Below, one piece after another: positions 56,276 through 64,000 of a DNA stretch of 64,000 bases; position 1 is the first letter of the stretch, and every line of letters begins with the position of its first letter. This DNA is from an uncultured Pseudomonas sp. (GTDB lineage: Bacteria; Pseudomonadota; Gammaproteobacteria; Pseudomonadales; Pseudomonadaceae). The notes below the pieces were generated by a model. It had not been told where the DNA came from and made no database searches. It worked only from the letters and a program-made list of their open reading frames with translations. Location: the NCBI RefSeq assembly GCF_913777995.1, contig NZ_CAJYVE010000020.1, positions 92,281 to 156,280 on the forward strand. The letters are read 5' to 3'. The translations under genes were made by a program, and so were the position numbers.

Positions 56276-56608
56276 GGTGTGCTCGCGACTCCTGAAGATA
56301 ATTGCAGGCGCCCAGTTTCCCGCAAATGCGGGTCGAGAAACACCACCTCTTTGTAGGGGCAGGCACCGGCGCCCTACCTTAGACCGTTTCGCTCTTGATG
56401 GGGGGGGGCGGACAGGCATGACCGAAACGAGCACTTCAGCGCAGGCCAGGCAGAGCGGCGCCTCAACCATTAACACCCTTTTGAATACATAGAACGCCAG
56501 CATTCCACCCGTCTGGATTGGATCCGCTCTGCTCATGTCGGCGCCGCTTTTTCCCTAGAATCAACTTACCCCACCCGGGGTTTCGCCAGTACGAATCTGG
56601 AGGCGACC
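56276..56608. other. Divergent intergenic region between fpr and the LuxR-type gene
   Basis: About 330 bases, no gene. Contains a run of nine G at 56400-56408 and, nearer the LuxR-type gene, TAGAAT (56555-56560) as a likely -10 without a clear -35. The fpr side has no recognisable SoxR or FinR box that I can identify. Confidence 0.5.
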
Positions 56609-56842
56609 ATGCAGCCAACCGAGCCCCTAGCAACCCGGCAGCCACCAGCCCAGACCTTGACGCAGAGAGAGATTGAAATCCTCAAGTGGTCCGCCAAGGG
56701 CAAGACAGCCGCCGACATCGCAATCATCCTGCGCCTGAAGGAGCGAACCATTCATTTTCATATTGCCAGTGCCATTCAAAAAATGGGGGTCTGCAACAAG
56801 ACCGCCGCAGCCGTGCAAGCTGCATTGAGCGGGATGTTCTGA
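56609..56842 (+). CDS. LuxR-type regulator consisting only of a helix-turn-helix domain
   Basis: 77 aa. TLTQREIEILKWSAKGKTAADIAIILRLKERTIHFHIASAIQKMGVCNKTAAA (read in pieces TLTQREIEILKWSAKGKT and IHFHIASAIQKMG) is a complete GerE/LuxR HTH. There is no autoinducer-binding or receiver domain in front, and GGAGG sits seven bases before ATG 56609, so it is a genuine small protein rather than a fragment of a larger open frame. Target unknown. Its recognition helix resembles quorum-type solo LuxR proteins of pseudomonads. Confidence 0.82.
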   Translation: MQPTEPLATRQPPAQTLTQREIEILKWSAKGKTAADIAIILRLKERTIHFHIASAIQKMGVCNKTAAAVQAALSGMF

Positions 56843-56966
56843 TCCGTTGTCCCTCGCACCACGATGGCAGGTGCCAAAGGCAAAAAGCACGTAGAATCAC
56901 GCCCCTCAAGCCTGACCGGGTGTACCGGCCTCGCGTGATACTCGTCGTCTGCCCAGAGTTCCTGCC

Positions 56967-58091
56967 ATGCCCCTGCTCACCAGCCCTTTCGCCGAACTGG
57001 ACCTGATTCGCCAGCCGGAACAGCCCAATGAACCACTGCAGGCCTTCGATGCTGCGGATGAATACCTGCTCGCCCATCTGGCCGAACACGGCCTGAGCCT
57101 GACCACCCGGGTGCTGGTGCTCAACGACAGCTTCGGCGGCCTGGCGGCCAGCCTGGCGCCGCATGCGACAGTGACGAGCAGCACGGACTCGTACCTCGCC
57201 GCCCAGGCGCTGGGCATCAACCTGCAGCGTAATGACCTGGCCGCCGATGCCGTGACCCTGGTACCGGCCAGCGAAACCCCGCAAGGCCCGTTCGACTGGG
57301 TGCTGATCCGCATTCCCAAGACCCTGGCGTTACTCGAAGAGCAGTTGATCCGCCTGCAGGGCCAGCTCGCGCCGGATGCGAAAGTGGTGGCGGCGGCGAT
57401 GGTCAAGCACCTGCCGCGCTCGGCCGGTGAGCTGCTCGAAGATTACGTCGGTCCGGTGCAAGCCTCGCTGGCGGTGAAAAAGGCCCGCCTGCTGTTCGCC
57501 ACCCCCGAGCCGAAGGAATTCCAGCCCTCCCCCTTCCCGACCCGCTACCGCATCGAGCAGCCGGCGCTGGAACTGGTCAACCATGCCAACGTATTCTGCC
57601 GCGACGGCCTGGACATCGGCACGCGTGCCATGCTGCCCTTCCTGCCACGCGATCTGGGCCAGGCGCGGGTCGCCGACCTGGGCTGCGGCAACGGGGTGCT
57701 GGCCATTGCCAGTGCGCTGGACAACCCGGAGGCGCAGTACACCCTGGTGGACGAGTCGTACATGGCGGTGCAGTCGGCGGCCGAGAACTGGCAGGCCACC
57801 TTCGGCGAGCGCCCGGTCACCCTGCGCGCCGCCGATGGCCTCGCCACCCAGGCCCCCGGTTCGCTCGATGTGGTGCTGTGCAACCCGCCGTTCCACCAGC
57901 AGCAGGTGGTCGGCGACTTCCTGGCCTGGCGCATGTTCCTCCAGGCCCGCAGCGCATTGGTACCGGGCGGCGCGCTGTACATCGTCGGCAACCGCCACCT
58001 GGGCTACCACACCAAGCTGGCACGGCTATTCCGCGATGTGCAACAGGTCGCAGCCACGCCCAAGTTCGTTATCCTCAAGGCGCGCAAGTAG
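56967..58091 (+). CDS. rlmG: 23S rRNA (guanine-1835-N2)-methyltransferase RlmG
   Basis: 374 aa, duplicated methyltransferase fold. The C-terminal active half has SAM motif VADLGCGNGVLAIA and catalytic NPPF (VVLCNPPFHQQQ), while the N-terminal half is a degenerate copy (LVLNDSFGGLAASLAP). RsmC is a close relative with a shorter protein; the length and N-terminal features fit RlmG. Modifies G1835 of 23S rRNA. Plus strand, convergent with the cio operon. Confidence 0.88.
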   Translation: MPLLTSPFAELDLIRQPEQPNEPLQAFDAADEYLLAHLAEHGLSLTTRVLVLNDSFGGLAASLAPHATVTSSTDSYLAAQALGINLQRNDLAADAVTLVPASETPQGPFDWVLIRIPKTLALLEEQLIRLQGQLAPDAKVVAAAMVKHLPRSAGELLEDYVGPVQASLAVKKARLLFATPEPKEFQPSPFPTRYRIEQPALELVNHANVFCRDGLDIGTRAMLPFLPRDLGQARVADLGCGNGVLAIASALDNPEAQYTLVDESYMAVQSAAENWQATFGERPVTLRAADGLATQAPGSLDVVLCNPPFHQQQVVGDFLAWRMFLQARSALVPGGALYIVGNRHLGYHTKLARLFRDVQQVAATPKFVILKARK

Positions 58092-58126
58092 GCGCCGGGC
58101 GCACGGGCCGGGCGCAAGCGCGCATT

Positions 58127-58162
58127 ACCGCGAACAGCTTCCCGGCTGAAGCCGGTCCTACC
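58127..58162. repeat. Single REP-like element
   Basis: ACCGCGAACAGCTTCCCGGC followed by TGAAGCCGGTCCTACC has the internal dyad CCGGCT..AGCCGG and the CTACC end of P. putida REP sequences. It lies between convergent rlmG and the cio operon. Confidence 0.6.
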
Positions 58163-58181
58163 GCCAACGCGTCTTCCAGGC

Positions 58182-58216
58182 AAAAAAAACCCTCCATCAC
58201 AGCCCGATCAGGAGGG
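58182..58216 (-). terminator. Intrinsic terminator of the cio operon
   Basis: Stem CCCTCC/GGAGGG (58190-58195 and 58211-58216) with A8 at 58182-58189, i.e. T8 on the minus strand. Confidence 0.85.
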
Positions 58217-58266
58217 TACGAAAGCCGTGTCCACGAAACACGGAGGGATATCAGGTGTCAGGCCGC

Positions 58267-58434
58267 TCAGTGGGTGGTCAGCCCGGCAGCGCTCATGAAC
58301 AGGCGCATCAGGCTGGCGACGATGAACAACGCCAGCACGCTGCCGGCCCAGATGCCGGCCAGCCAGGCCAGACGCTGCCATAACGGCTTGCTGCGCGCCG
58401 GATCGTCCTCATGCAGGGAAGGCTTGTCGGGCAT
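58267..58434 (-). CDS. DUF2474 small membrane protein, CIO accessory
   Basis: 55 aa, too short for most ORF filters. Charged N terminus MPDKPSLHEDDPARSK, one transmembrane helix (WLAGIWAGSVLALFIVASLMRLFM) and a short C terminus. AGGAG is eight bases before ATG 58434. It lies 12 bases after cioB, where DUF2474 genes are regularly found beside cytochrome-bd-type oxidases. By analogy with CydX it may stabilise the oxidase; this is inference. Confidence 0.85.
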   Translation of the reverse strand: MPDKPSLHEDDPARSKPLWQRLAWLAGIWAGSVLALFIVASLMRLFMSAAGLTTH

Positions 58435-58446
58435 GGCCAGGCTCCT

Positions 58447-59454
58447 CTAGTGATAACCGTCTTCGGCAGTCACCTTGCCGCGGAACACGTAGTAGCTCCA
58501 GAAGGTGTAACCGAGAATCAGCGGGATGATGAACAGCGTGCCCACCAGCATGAAGCCCTGGCTTTGCGGCGGTGCGGCGGCTTCCCAGAGGGTCACCGAA
58601 GGCGGCACGATGTGCGGCCACAGGCTGATGCCCAGGCCGCTGTAGCCGAGGAAGATCAACAGCAGGGTGAGCAGGAACGGCGTGTAGTGCGCGTTGCGCG
58701 CCACCGCCTTGAACAGGCCGAACAGGGTCACCAGCACCAGGATCGGTACCGGCAGGAACCAGAACAGGTTCGGCAGGGTGAACCAGCGCTCGGCGATCTG
58801 CTGATGCGCCAGCGGCGTCCACAGGCTGACGATGCCGATCATCACCAGCAGCGCCAGGGCCAAGGGACGTGCCAGATCGTGCATGGCTTTCTGCAGCGCA
58901 CCTTCGGTCTTCATGATCAGCCAGGTGCAGCCCAGCAGCGCGTAGGCGACGATCAGCGCCAGGCCACAGAACAGCGGAAACGGTGCCAGCCAATCCAGCG
59001 AGCCCCCCGCATATTGCCGGTCGACCACCGGCAGTCCTTCGATGAAGGCGCCCAGCGCCACGCCCTGGAAAAAGGTCGCAGCCAGCGAGCCGCAGATGAA
59101 GGCCTTGTCCCACAGATGGCGCTTGTGCTCGGTGGCCTTGAAGCGGAACTCGAAGGCCACGCCGCGAAAGATCAGCCCCACCAGCATCAGCATCAACGGC
59201 AGGTACAGCGCCGACAACACCACCGAGTAGGCCATCGGGAAGGCGCCGAACAGCCCGGCGCCGCCGAGCACCAGCCAGGTCTCGTTGCCGTCCCACACGG
59301 GGGCCACGGTGTTCATCATCACGTCGCGGTCACGGCTGTCCTTCATGAAGGGAAAGAGAATGCCGATGCCCAGGTCGAAGCCGTCCATCACCACGTACAT
59401 CATGATGCCGAAGATGATGATGATGGCCCACAGCAGTGCCAGATCGAAGCCCAT
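58447..59454 (-). CDS. cioB: Cyanide-insensitive quinol oxidase subunit II CioB (CydB family)
   Basis: 335 aa with about eight to nine transmembrane helices. MGFDLALLWAIIIIFGIMMYVVMDGFDLGIGIL and PVWDGNETWLVLGGAGLFGAFP are invariant CydB signatures. Partner of CioA, three bases downstream of its stop. Together they form a bd-type oxidase that passes electrons from ubiquinol to oxygen and resists cyanide and low oxygen. C terminus ends in TAEDGYH. Confidence 0.95.
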   Translation of the reverse strand: MGFDLALLWAIIIIFGIMMYVVMDGFDLGIGILFPFMKDSRDRDVMMNTVAPVWDGNETWLVLGGAGLFGAFPMAYSVVLSALYLPLMLMLVGLIFRGVAFEFRFKATEHKRHLWDKAFICGSLAATFFQGVALGAFIEGLPVVDRQYAGGSLDWLAPFPLFCGLALIVAYALLGCTWLIMKTEGALQKAMHDLARPLALALLVMIGIVSLWTPLAHQQIAERWFTLPNLFWFLPVPILVLVTLFGLFKAVARNAHYTPFLLTLLLIFLGYSGLGISLWPHIVPPSVTLWEAAAPPQSQGFMLVGTLFIIPLILGYTFWSYYVFRGKVTAEDGYH

Positions 59455-59457
59455 GAC

Positions 59458-60897
59458 TCAGTTCCCCCTGCTCAGGTTGTCCAGTGCGTCGCCCGGTTCC
59501 GCGCCTTCGGTGGCGGCGGACAGCGGACGGGCCGGTGTACGGGTCTTGCCGGGGCCACCGCTCGGCACGTGCTCCACATGCGGCTGCGGTCCCTTGCGCA
59601 CCAGACGCAGCATGTAGCCCAGACCGGCACCGAACAGCAGGAAGTAGACGACCACGAACATCACCAGGGTGAAGCTCATCTGCGCGACGCTGTGGTTCGA
59701 CACGCCCTCGGCGGTGCGCATCAGGCCGTAGACCACCCAGGGCTGGCGACCGATCTCGGTGGTGAACCAGCCTGCGAGGATCGCGACCAGCCCCGAAGGC
59801 CCCATCCACAGCGCCAGATGCAGGAACGGCCGGGTCTGGTAGAGCGTGCCGCGCTTGCGCAGCCACAGGCTCCACAGTCCGGTGAGGATCATCAGCATGC
59901 CCAGGCCGACCATGACCCGGAACGACCAGAACACCACGGTGGAGTTGGGCCGGTCTTCAGGCTTGAACTCCTTGAGCGCCGGCACCTGCTTGTCGAGGCT
60001 GTGGGTCAGGATCAGGCTGCCCAGGTAAGGGATTTCCACCGCGAAGCGGGTTTTCTCCTGCTGCATGTCCGGCCAGCCGAAGAGGATCAGCGGCGTGGGT
60101 TCGTCGCCGACGTTCTCCCAGTGCCCTTCGATGGCGGCGATCTTCGCCGGTTGGTGCTTGAGGGTATTCAGGCCATGGAAGTCACCGACCACCGCCTGGA
60201 TGGGAGCGACCAGCAGGGCCATCCACATCGCCATCGAAAGCATCTTGCGCACCGCCGGGTTGTCACGACCGCGCAGCAGGTGCCAGGCCGCCGAAGCGCC
60301 GACGAAGAACGCCGTGGCGACGAACGCGGCAATCGCCATGTGCGCCAGCCGGTACGGGAACGACGGGTTGAACACCACGGCGAACCAGTCCACCGGAATG
60401 ACCCGGCCATCGACGATCTCGAAGCCCTGGGGGGTCTGCATCCAGCTGTTGGACGAAAGGATCCAGAAGGTCGAGATCAAGGTGCCGATCGCCACCATCA
60501 CCGTCGCGAAGAAATGCAGGCCACGGCCCACGCGGTTCCAGCCGAACAGCATGACACCGAGGAAGCCGGCCTCCAGGAAGAACGCGGTGAGCACCTCGTA
60601 GGTGAGCAGCGGGCCGGTGACGGCGCCTGCGAAATCGGAAAAGCGGCTCCAGTTGGTGCCGAACTGATAGGCCATGACCAGGCCCGAGACCACGCCCATG
60701 CCGAAGTTGACCGCGAAGATCTTCAGCCAGTAGTGGTACAGGTCACGGTAGACATCGTTGCGCGTCTTCAGCCACAACCCTTCGAGCACCGCCAGGTAAC
60801 TGGCCAGGCCGATGGTGATGGCGGGAAACAGAATGTGGAACGAGATCGTGAACGCGAACTGGATCCGCGCGAGGTCGAGCGACTCCAAACCGAACAT
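59458..60897 (-). CDS. cioA: Cyanide-insensitive quinol oxidase subunit I CioA (CydA family)
   Basis: 479 aa from ATG 60897 (AAGGGG upstream; an in-frame start at 60933 is not conserved). N terminus ARIQFAFTISFHILFPAITIG contains haem ligand His21. Later come GRQPWVVYGLMRTAEGVS and the periplasmic Q-loop region, which is short, placing it in the CIO (short Q-loop) rather than E. coli CydA class. About nine transmembrane helices. First gene of cioA-cioB-DUF2474. Often induced at stationary phase or low oxygen through ANR and RoxSR; no clear ANR box is seen. Confidence 0.94.
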   Translation of the reverse strand: MFGLESLDLARIQFAFTISFHILFPAITIGLASYLAVLEGLWLKTRNDVYRDLYHYWLKIFAVNFGMGVVSGLVMAYQFGTNWSRFSDFAGAVTGPLLTYEVLTAFFLEAGFLGVMLFGWNRVGRGLHFFATVMVAIGTLISTFWILSSNSWMQTPQGFEIVDGRVIPVDWFAVVFNPSFPYRLAHMAIAAFVATAFFVGASAAWHLLRGRDNPAVRKMLSMAMWMALLVAPIQAVVGDFHGLNTLKHQPAKIAAIEGHWENVGDEPTPLILFGWPDMQQEKTRFAVEIPYLGSLILTHSLDKQVPALKEFKPEDRPNSTVVFWSFRVMVGLGMLMILTGLWSLWLRKRGTLYQTRPFLHLALWMGPSGLVAILAGWFTTEIGRQPWVVYGLMRTAEGVSNHSVAQMSFTLVMFVVVYFLLFGAGLGYMLRLVRKGPQPHVEHVPSGGPGKTRTPARPLSAATEGAEPGDALDNLSRGN

Positions 60898-61286
60898 AGG
60901 ACTACCCCTTTCAGATGCTGCGGCGCAGATCACCGGCAGCGATACCCCACGGCAGGGCGGTTTTCGCGTGCCGGGCGGCTTCTGTTGAGAGTCTCGGCAC
61001 TAAACGTCTGACGGTTGAGGCACAGGCAGAGTTCGAGTGCCATGATGCAGGTCAACCGACGGCTAAAGATTAGCTCCTGCCGCGCTGGAAAGCGGCGTGG
61101 CGCGTTGTCGCGTGACCGCTTGCCTCACCCTGCCGGGCAGCAGCGGCGTTTTGGCGACGAACGGCGGTTTTTCTAACGCCGTCGCGGAGACTTTTTGTAA
61201 AGCTCGCGTTCCAACTCTTCACGCCATGATGGCTACATGATATTGAATAACCACCGCTGCCCAACTTGAAGCTTCAAGGGACGAGC
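60898..61286. other. Divergent intergenic region between cioA and the GGDEF-EAL gene
   Basis: About 390 bases without a gene. It holds the dyad ACGGCG..CGCCGT near 61163-61184, a possible minus-strand -35 TTTACA with TTAGAA 19 bp on (61174-61204), and a perfect 14-bp palindrome at 61265-61278. No canonical ANR box TTGAT-N4-ATCAA is present. Confidence 0.5.
61265..61278. repeat. 14-bp perfect palindrome over the ribosome site of the GGDEF-EAL gene
   Basis: CTTGAAGCTTCAAG ends where the Shine-Dalgarno AAGGGA (61276-61281) begins, nine bases before ATG 61287. Could be an operator or, in RNA, a small hairpin touching the ribosome site. Confidence 0.5.
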
Positions 61287-63800
61287 ATGCCTCTGATCAA
61301 TAGCCTTTCCGATCTGTTCGTCCAATCCGTCGAAATGGCCGGCAGCGCCACGTTGGTCTGCGACGCCGAGAATCAGGTGCTGCTGTTCAACGCGGCAGCG
61401 GAGAAACTCTGGGGCAAGAGTCACCATGAGGTCATCGGCCAGGATGCCCGTCTGCTCCTGCCCTTGCCGGTTCAGGCCTACTACCAGCGCCTGCAGGGCG
61501 GTGACGGGGAGCTGACGCTCATCGACATTCCCCACGGCGATGGCAGCCGACATTGGGGGGCTTTGACGGTGTCGCGGCTGGCTGAGGAAGAACAGGTGTA
61601 CTTCGTGACGTCCGTCAAGGACATCACCCAGCAGCATGAAGAGCATGAACGGCTGCGCCTGCTCTCACTGGTGAGTGACCACTCCGATAACGCCATCGTG
61701 ATCACCGACCACCAGTGGCGCATCACCTACGTCAACGCCGGCTTCGAGCGACTGTTCGGCTACCGCTTCGACCAGGCCTGCGGTCATCATCCGTCCGAAT
61801 TGCTGGCGCCGCATCTGGACCGGCACTCGGTCGGCGAAGCCCGGCGCAAGCTCGCCGAGGGCCAGTCGATCAAGACCGACGAAGTGGTCTATGCCCAGAA
61901 TGGCGACCGACTCTGGTGCAGCATGGTCATCAACCCTATTTTCTCGGTCCAGGGTGACCTGCTGCATTCGGTCACCATCCTCACCGACATCACCAACACC
62001 AAGATGCACGAGGTGTTGCAGCACAGCATGCTCAACGCCATGGTCCGCGAAGAGCCGCTGGAAAACCTGATGCAGCTGGCCTGCGAGGAAATCGAGCGCA
62101 TCGCCCCGGAAGTGACCACCTCCATGCTGCTGGTGGACGACGACGGCCTGCTGCATCCGCTGGCCACCACCCGTCTGCGCCACAGTTATTTCCAGTTGGC
62201 CGAGGGGCTGCAGATCGGTGAGGGCGTCGGCACCTGCGGCACCGCCGCCTTTCGCCGCCAGCCGGTGATTACCCGGGACATTGCCAGCGACCCACTGTGG
62301 GAGGCCTTCCGCGACGTCGAGCTGCCCGATGGGATCAAGAGCTGCTGGTCCACGCCGGTGCTGGACGCCGAACAACGGGTCATCGCCACCCTGGCCTTCT
62401 ACTTCAAGGAAGTGCGCGGTCCGTCGGCCTTCCACCAGCGCTTGGTGGACGTGGTCGTGCCGCTGTGCGCACTGGCCATCGAGCGTGAAAAGGCCCGCGC
62501 CCACATCAGCCAGCTGGCGTTCTACGACAGCCTGACCGAACTGCCCAACCGTAGCCTGCTGATGGCCAACTCCGAGCAGGCGGTGCAGGCCGCCTTGCGC
62601 AACAAGAGCCGCCTGGCGGTGCTGTTCATCGATGTCGACCGGTTCAAGCAGGTCAACGACTCCTATGGTCATCCGGCCGGTGATGAGCTGCTGCAGATCA
62701 TCGCCGGGCGCCTGCTGGAAAACCGCAGCCAGAAGGATGTGGTCGGGCGCCTGTCGGGTGACGAGTTCGTCGTGGTGCTGCCCGACTGCGACGCCCAACG
62801 CGCCACCGAACTGGTCGAGCAACTCAAGCTGACCATCAGCCAGCCCTGTCAGGTCGGCACCAACCGGGTCACGCCGTCGGTCAGCATCGGCGTCAGCCTG
62901 CTTCCCGAAGACGGTCACGACATGGGCACCCTGATCCACCGCGCCGACATGGCCATGTACCAGGCCAAGCATGCCGGGCGTGGCCGCTTCAGTTTCTTCT
63001 GCCATGAGCTGAACCAGCAGGCGCAACAGCGCCAGGCCATGGAAACCGCCCTGCAGCAGGCGCTGCAGGACAATGCCCTGGAACTGCACTACCAGCCGCA
63101 GATCAGCATGGCCGACGGGCACCTTTATGGTGCCGAGGCGCTGGCGCGCTGGAACCATCCAGACTGGGGCCAGGTGTCACCGGCGCGCTTCATTCCACTG
63201 GCCGAGGAGTGCGGCCTGATTGTCGAACTGGGCCTGTGGGCGATCCGCGAAGCCTGCCGCCAACTGGCCGAGTGGCGTCGCGCCGGGGCCGAGCTGCCGG
63301 CCATCTCGGTGAACCTGTCGCCGACCAACTTCCACGACCTGGAACTGCCGGCCATCCTCACCGACCTACTGCAGCATTACCGGCTCAGCCCCGGCGACCT
63401 GACCCTGGAACTCACCGAAAACATCCTGATGGACACCAACCCCAGCACCCTGAAGGTGCTCAACGATGTCCACGCCCTGGGGATCCGCCTGGCCATGGAC
63501 GACTTCGGCACCGGGTATTCCAGCCTGAGCTACCTGCGCCAGTTGCCGATCCAGGAGCTCAAGCTTGACCGCAGCTTCGTCATGGACCTCGAAAACGACG
63601 CCACCGCACGCACCCTCAGCGACGCGGTGATTCATATCGGCAACAGCCTCAACCTGACCGTGGTGGCCGAAGGCATCGAGACGGTCGGCCAGCACGAGAT
63701 CCTGCGCCGCCAGGGTTATCACGTCGCCCAGGGCTACCTGTTCTCCCGGCCGCTGAGCGCCAAGCACATGCAGCGCTGGCTGCTGGACCGCGAAGGCTGA
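61287..63800 (+). CDS. Cytoplasmic PAS-PAS-GAF-GGDEF-EAL c-di-GMP signalling protein
   Basis: 837 aa from ATG 61287 (AAGGGA upstream; an in-frame start at 61266 lies in a palindrome). Domain order: PAS1 (~10-110), PAS2 (~125-240, SDHSDNAIVITDHQWRITYV), GAF (~255-405, VGTCGTAAFRRQPVITRDI), GGDEF (~410-570), EAL (~585-830). The GGDEF motif is SGDEF at 490-494 and the RxxD inhibitory site is absent (SQKD). EAL at 617-619 with DDFGTGYSSLSYL and LELTENIL intact, so phosphodiesterase activity is the safer prediction. No transmembrane helix. GAF and PAS may sense redox, light or small molecules. Confidence 0.9.
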   Translation: MPLINSLSDLFVQSVEMAGSATLVCDAENQVLLFNAAAEKLWGKSHHEVIGQDARLLLPLPVQAYYQRLQGGDGELTLIDIPHGDGSRHWGALTVSRLAEEEQVYFVTSVKDITQQHEEHERLRLLSLVSDHSDNAIVITDHQWRITYVNAGFERLFGYRFDQACGHHPSELLAPHLDRHSVGEARRKLAEGQSIKTDEVVYAQNGDRLWCSMVINPIFSVQGDLLHSVTILTDITNTKMHEVLQHSMLNAMVREEPLENLMQLACEEIERIAPEVTTSMLLVDDDGLLHPLATTRLRHSYFQLAEGLQIGEGVGTCGTAAFRRQPVITRDIASDPLWEAFRDVELPDGIKSCWSTPVLDAEQRVIATLAFYFKEVRGPSAFHQRLVDVVVPLCALAIEREKARAHISQLAFYDSLTELPNRSLLMANSEQAVQAALRNKSRLAVLFIDVDRFKQVNDSYGHPAGDELLQIIAGRLLENRSQKDVVGRLSGDEFVVVLPDCDAQRATELVEQLKLTISQPCQVGTNRVTPSVSIGVSLLPEDGHDMGTLIHRADMAMYQAKHAGRGRFSFFCHELNQQAQQRQAMETALQQALQDNALELHYQPQISMADGHLYGAEALARWNHPDWGQVSPARFIPLAEECGLIVELGLWAIREACRQLAEWRRAGAELPAISVNLSPTNFHDLELPAILTDLLQHYRLSPGDLTLELTENILMDTNPSTLKVLNDVHALGIRLAMDDFGTGYSSLSYLRQLPIQELKLDRSFVMDLENDATARTLSDAVIHIGNSLNLTVVAEGIETVGQHEILRRQGYHVAQGYLFSRPLSAKHMQRWLLDREG

Positions 63801-63836
63801 GACGCAATACTGGTCAGTTAAGAGCTCTTCGGCTTT

Positions 63837-64000
63837 TGTTGGAGCTTGCTCGCGAATGGCAGGCTATCTGGATCGGGTACACCCGCCGCAGCATCAGTGC
63901 CCTTGAGTCACCTTTCCGCCTTTACGGCGGGTTACTTTTGGTTTCGGCCAAAAGTAACCAAAAGCCATTGCTCCTGGCTTGGGTCTGCCCTGCGGGCAGA
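63837..64000. repeat. Repeat-rich tail: REP-like start and long Pseudomonas hairpin element
   Basis: TGTTGGAGCTTGCTCGCGAA at 63838-63857 is the start of a fluorescens-type REP. Then CCGCC-TTTAC-GGCGG (63916-63930) and a perfect 12-bp hairpin GGTTACTTTTGG/CCAAAAGTAACC (63930-63941, 63948-63959) with loop TTTCGG, followed by TCTGCCC-TGC-GGGCAGA reaching the window edge. I recall this GTTACTTTTGG element as widespread in Pseudomonas intergenic DNA. Truncated by the window. Confidence 0.65.

Noticed and set aside
60900-61280. ANR/FNR site for the cyanide-insensitive oxidase
   Set aside because: The only similar motif is TTGAAGCTTCAA, which has a two-base rather than four-base centre and lies next to the opposite gene; no TTGAT-N4-ATCAA was found.

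Overview
The window is a 64-kb stretch of high-GC gammaproteobacterial chromosome. Gene content, gene order, codon use and REP-type repeats place it in Pseudomonas, most likely the P. putida group. The order clpB-pgeF-rluD / bamD / pilSR / minor pilins / ispH-fkpB-lspA-ileS-ribF / murJ / rpsT / proB-obgE-rpmA-rplU / ispB matches what I remember of sequenced pseudomonads (from memory, no search run). Nearly all of it is intact core genome. I see no phage, insertion sequence, integron, CRISPR array or biosynthetic cluster.

Layout. 1-2.2 kb: 3' end of an NDH-2 gene, an SDR oxidoreductase and a minus-strand tRNA cluster transcribed Asn-Pro-Lys-Pro behind a stringent-type promoter. 2.2-8.2 kb: heat-shock disaggregase clpB with a clear sigma-32 promoter, pgeF-rluD, and divergent bamD. 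8-18.8 kb: type IV pilus block with the PilS/PilR two-component system, then (after thiO) a minus-strand operon fimU-like-pilV-pilW-pilX-pilY1-pilE, and a divergent GspH/FimT-like pseudopilin. 18.7-26.2 kb: ispH, fkpB, lspA, ileS, ribF operon and murJ. 26.3-32.9 kb: rpsT, creA, proB, obgE, rpmA, rplU, ispB, a small gene with a Fur-like box, and an FKBP isomerase. 33-42.3 kb: UPF0114 membrane protein, a REP pair, a candidate small RNA, a Lon-like protease, DUF3015 and DUF4105 envelope proteins, a small lipoprotein, a GreB-like factor and ettA. 42.3-53.5 kb: the large membrane GGDEF-EAL protein MorA, glyA, a PAAR-TTR protein with a small AT-richer partner gene, a G3E GTPase, ybdD-cstA and a PilZ protein. 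53.5-64 kb: radA, mscL, an fpr-type reductase, a DNA-binding-only LuxR protein, rlmG, the cyanide-insensitive oxidase operon cioA-cioB-DUF2474, and a PAS/GAF/GGDEF/EAL protein, ending in repeats.

Functional links. Three c-di-GMP genes (MorA, PilZ protein, terminal GGDEF-EAL protein) share the window with a full minor-pilin set and its regulators, all bearing on surface attachment and motility. ispH and ispB belong to isoprenoid/quinone synthesis, which feeds the NDH-2 and CIO respiratory enzymes. FkpB, IspH, LspA, IleS and RibF form one overlapping housekeeping operon.

Best candidates for something undescribed: a possible small RNA with a metal-regulator-type box (33.8-33.93 kb), the PAAR-TTR/partner cassette (48.26-49.37 kb) bounded by a nested inverted repeat, a probable Hfq/Crc site over the cstA start codon, and a terminator-like hairpin inside the tRNA operon. 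None amounts to a clearly novel multi-gene system. Family names come from motif recognition and remembered synteny.
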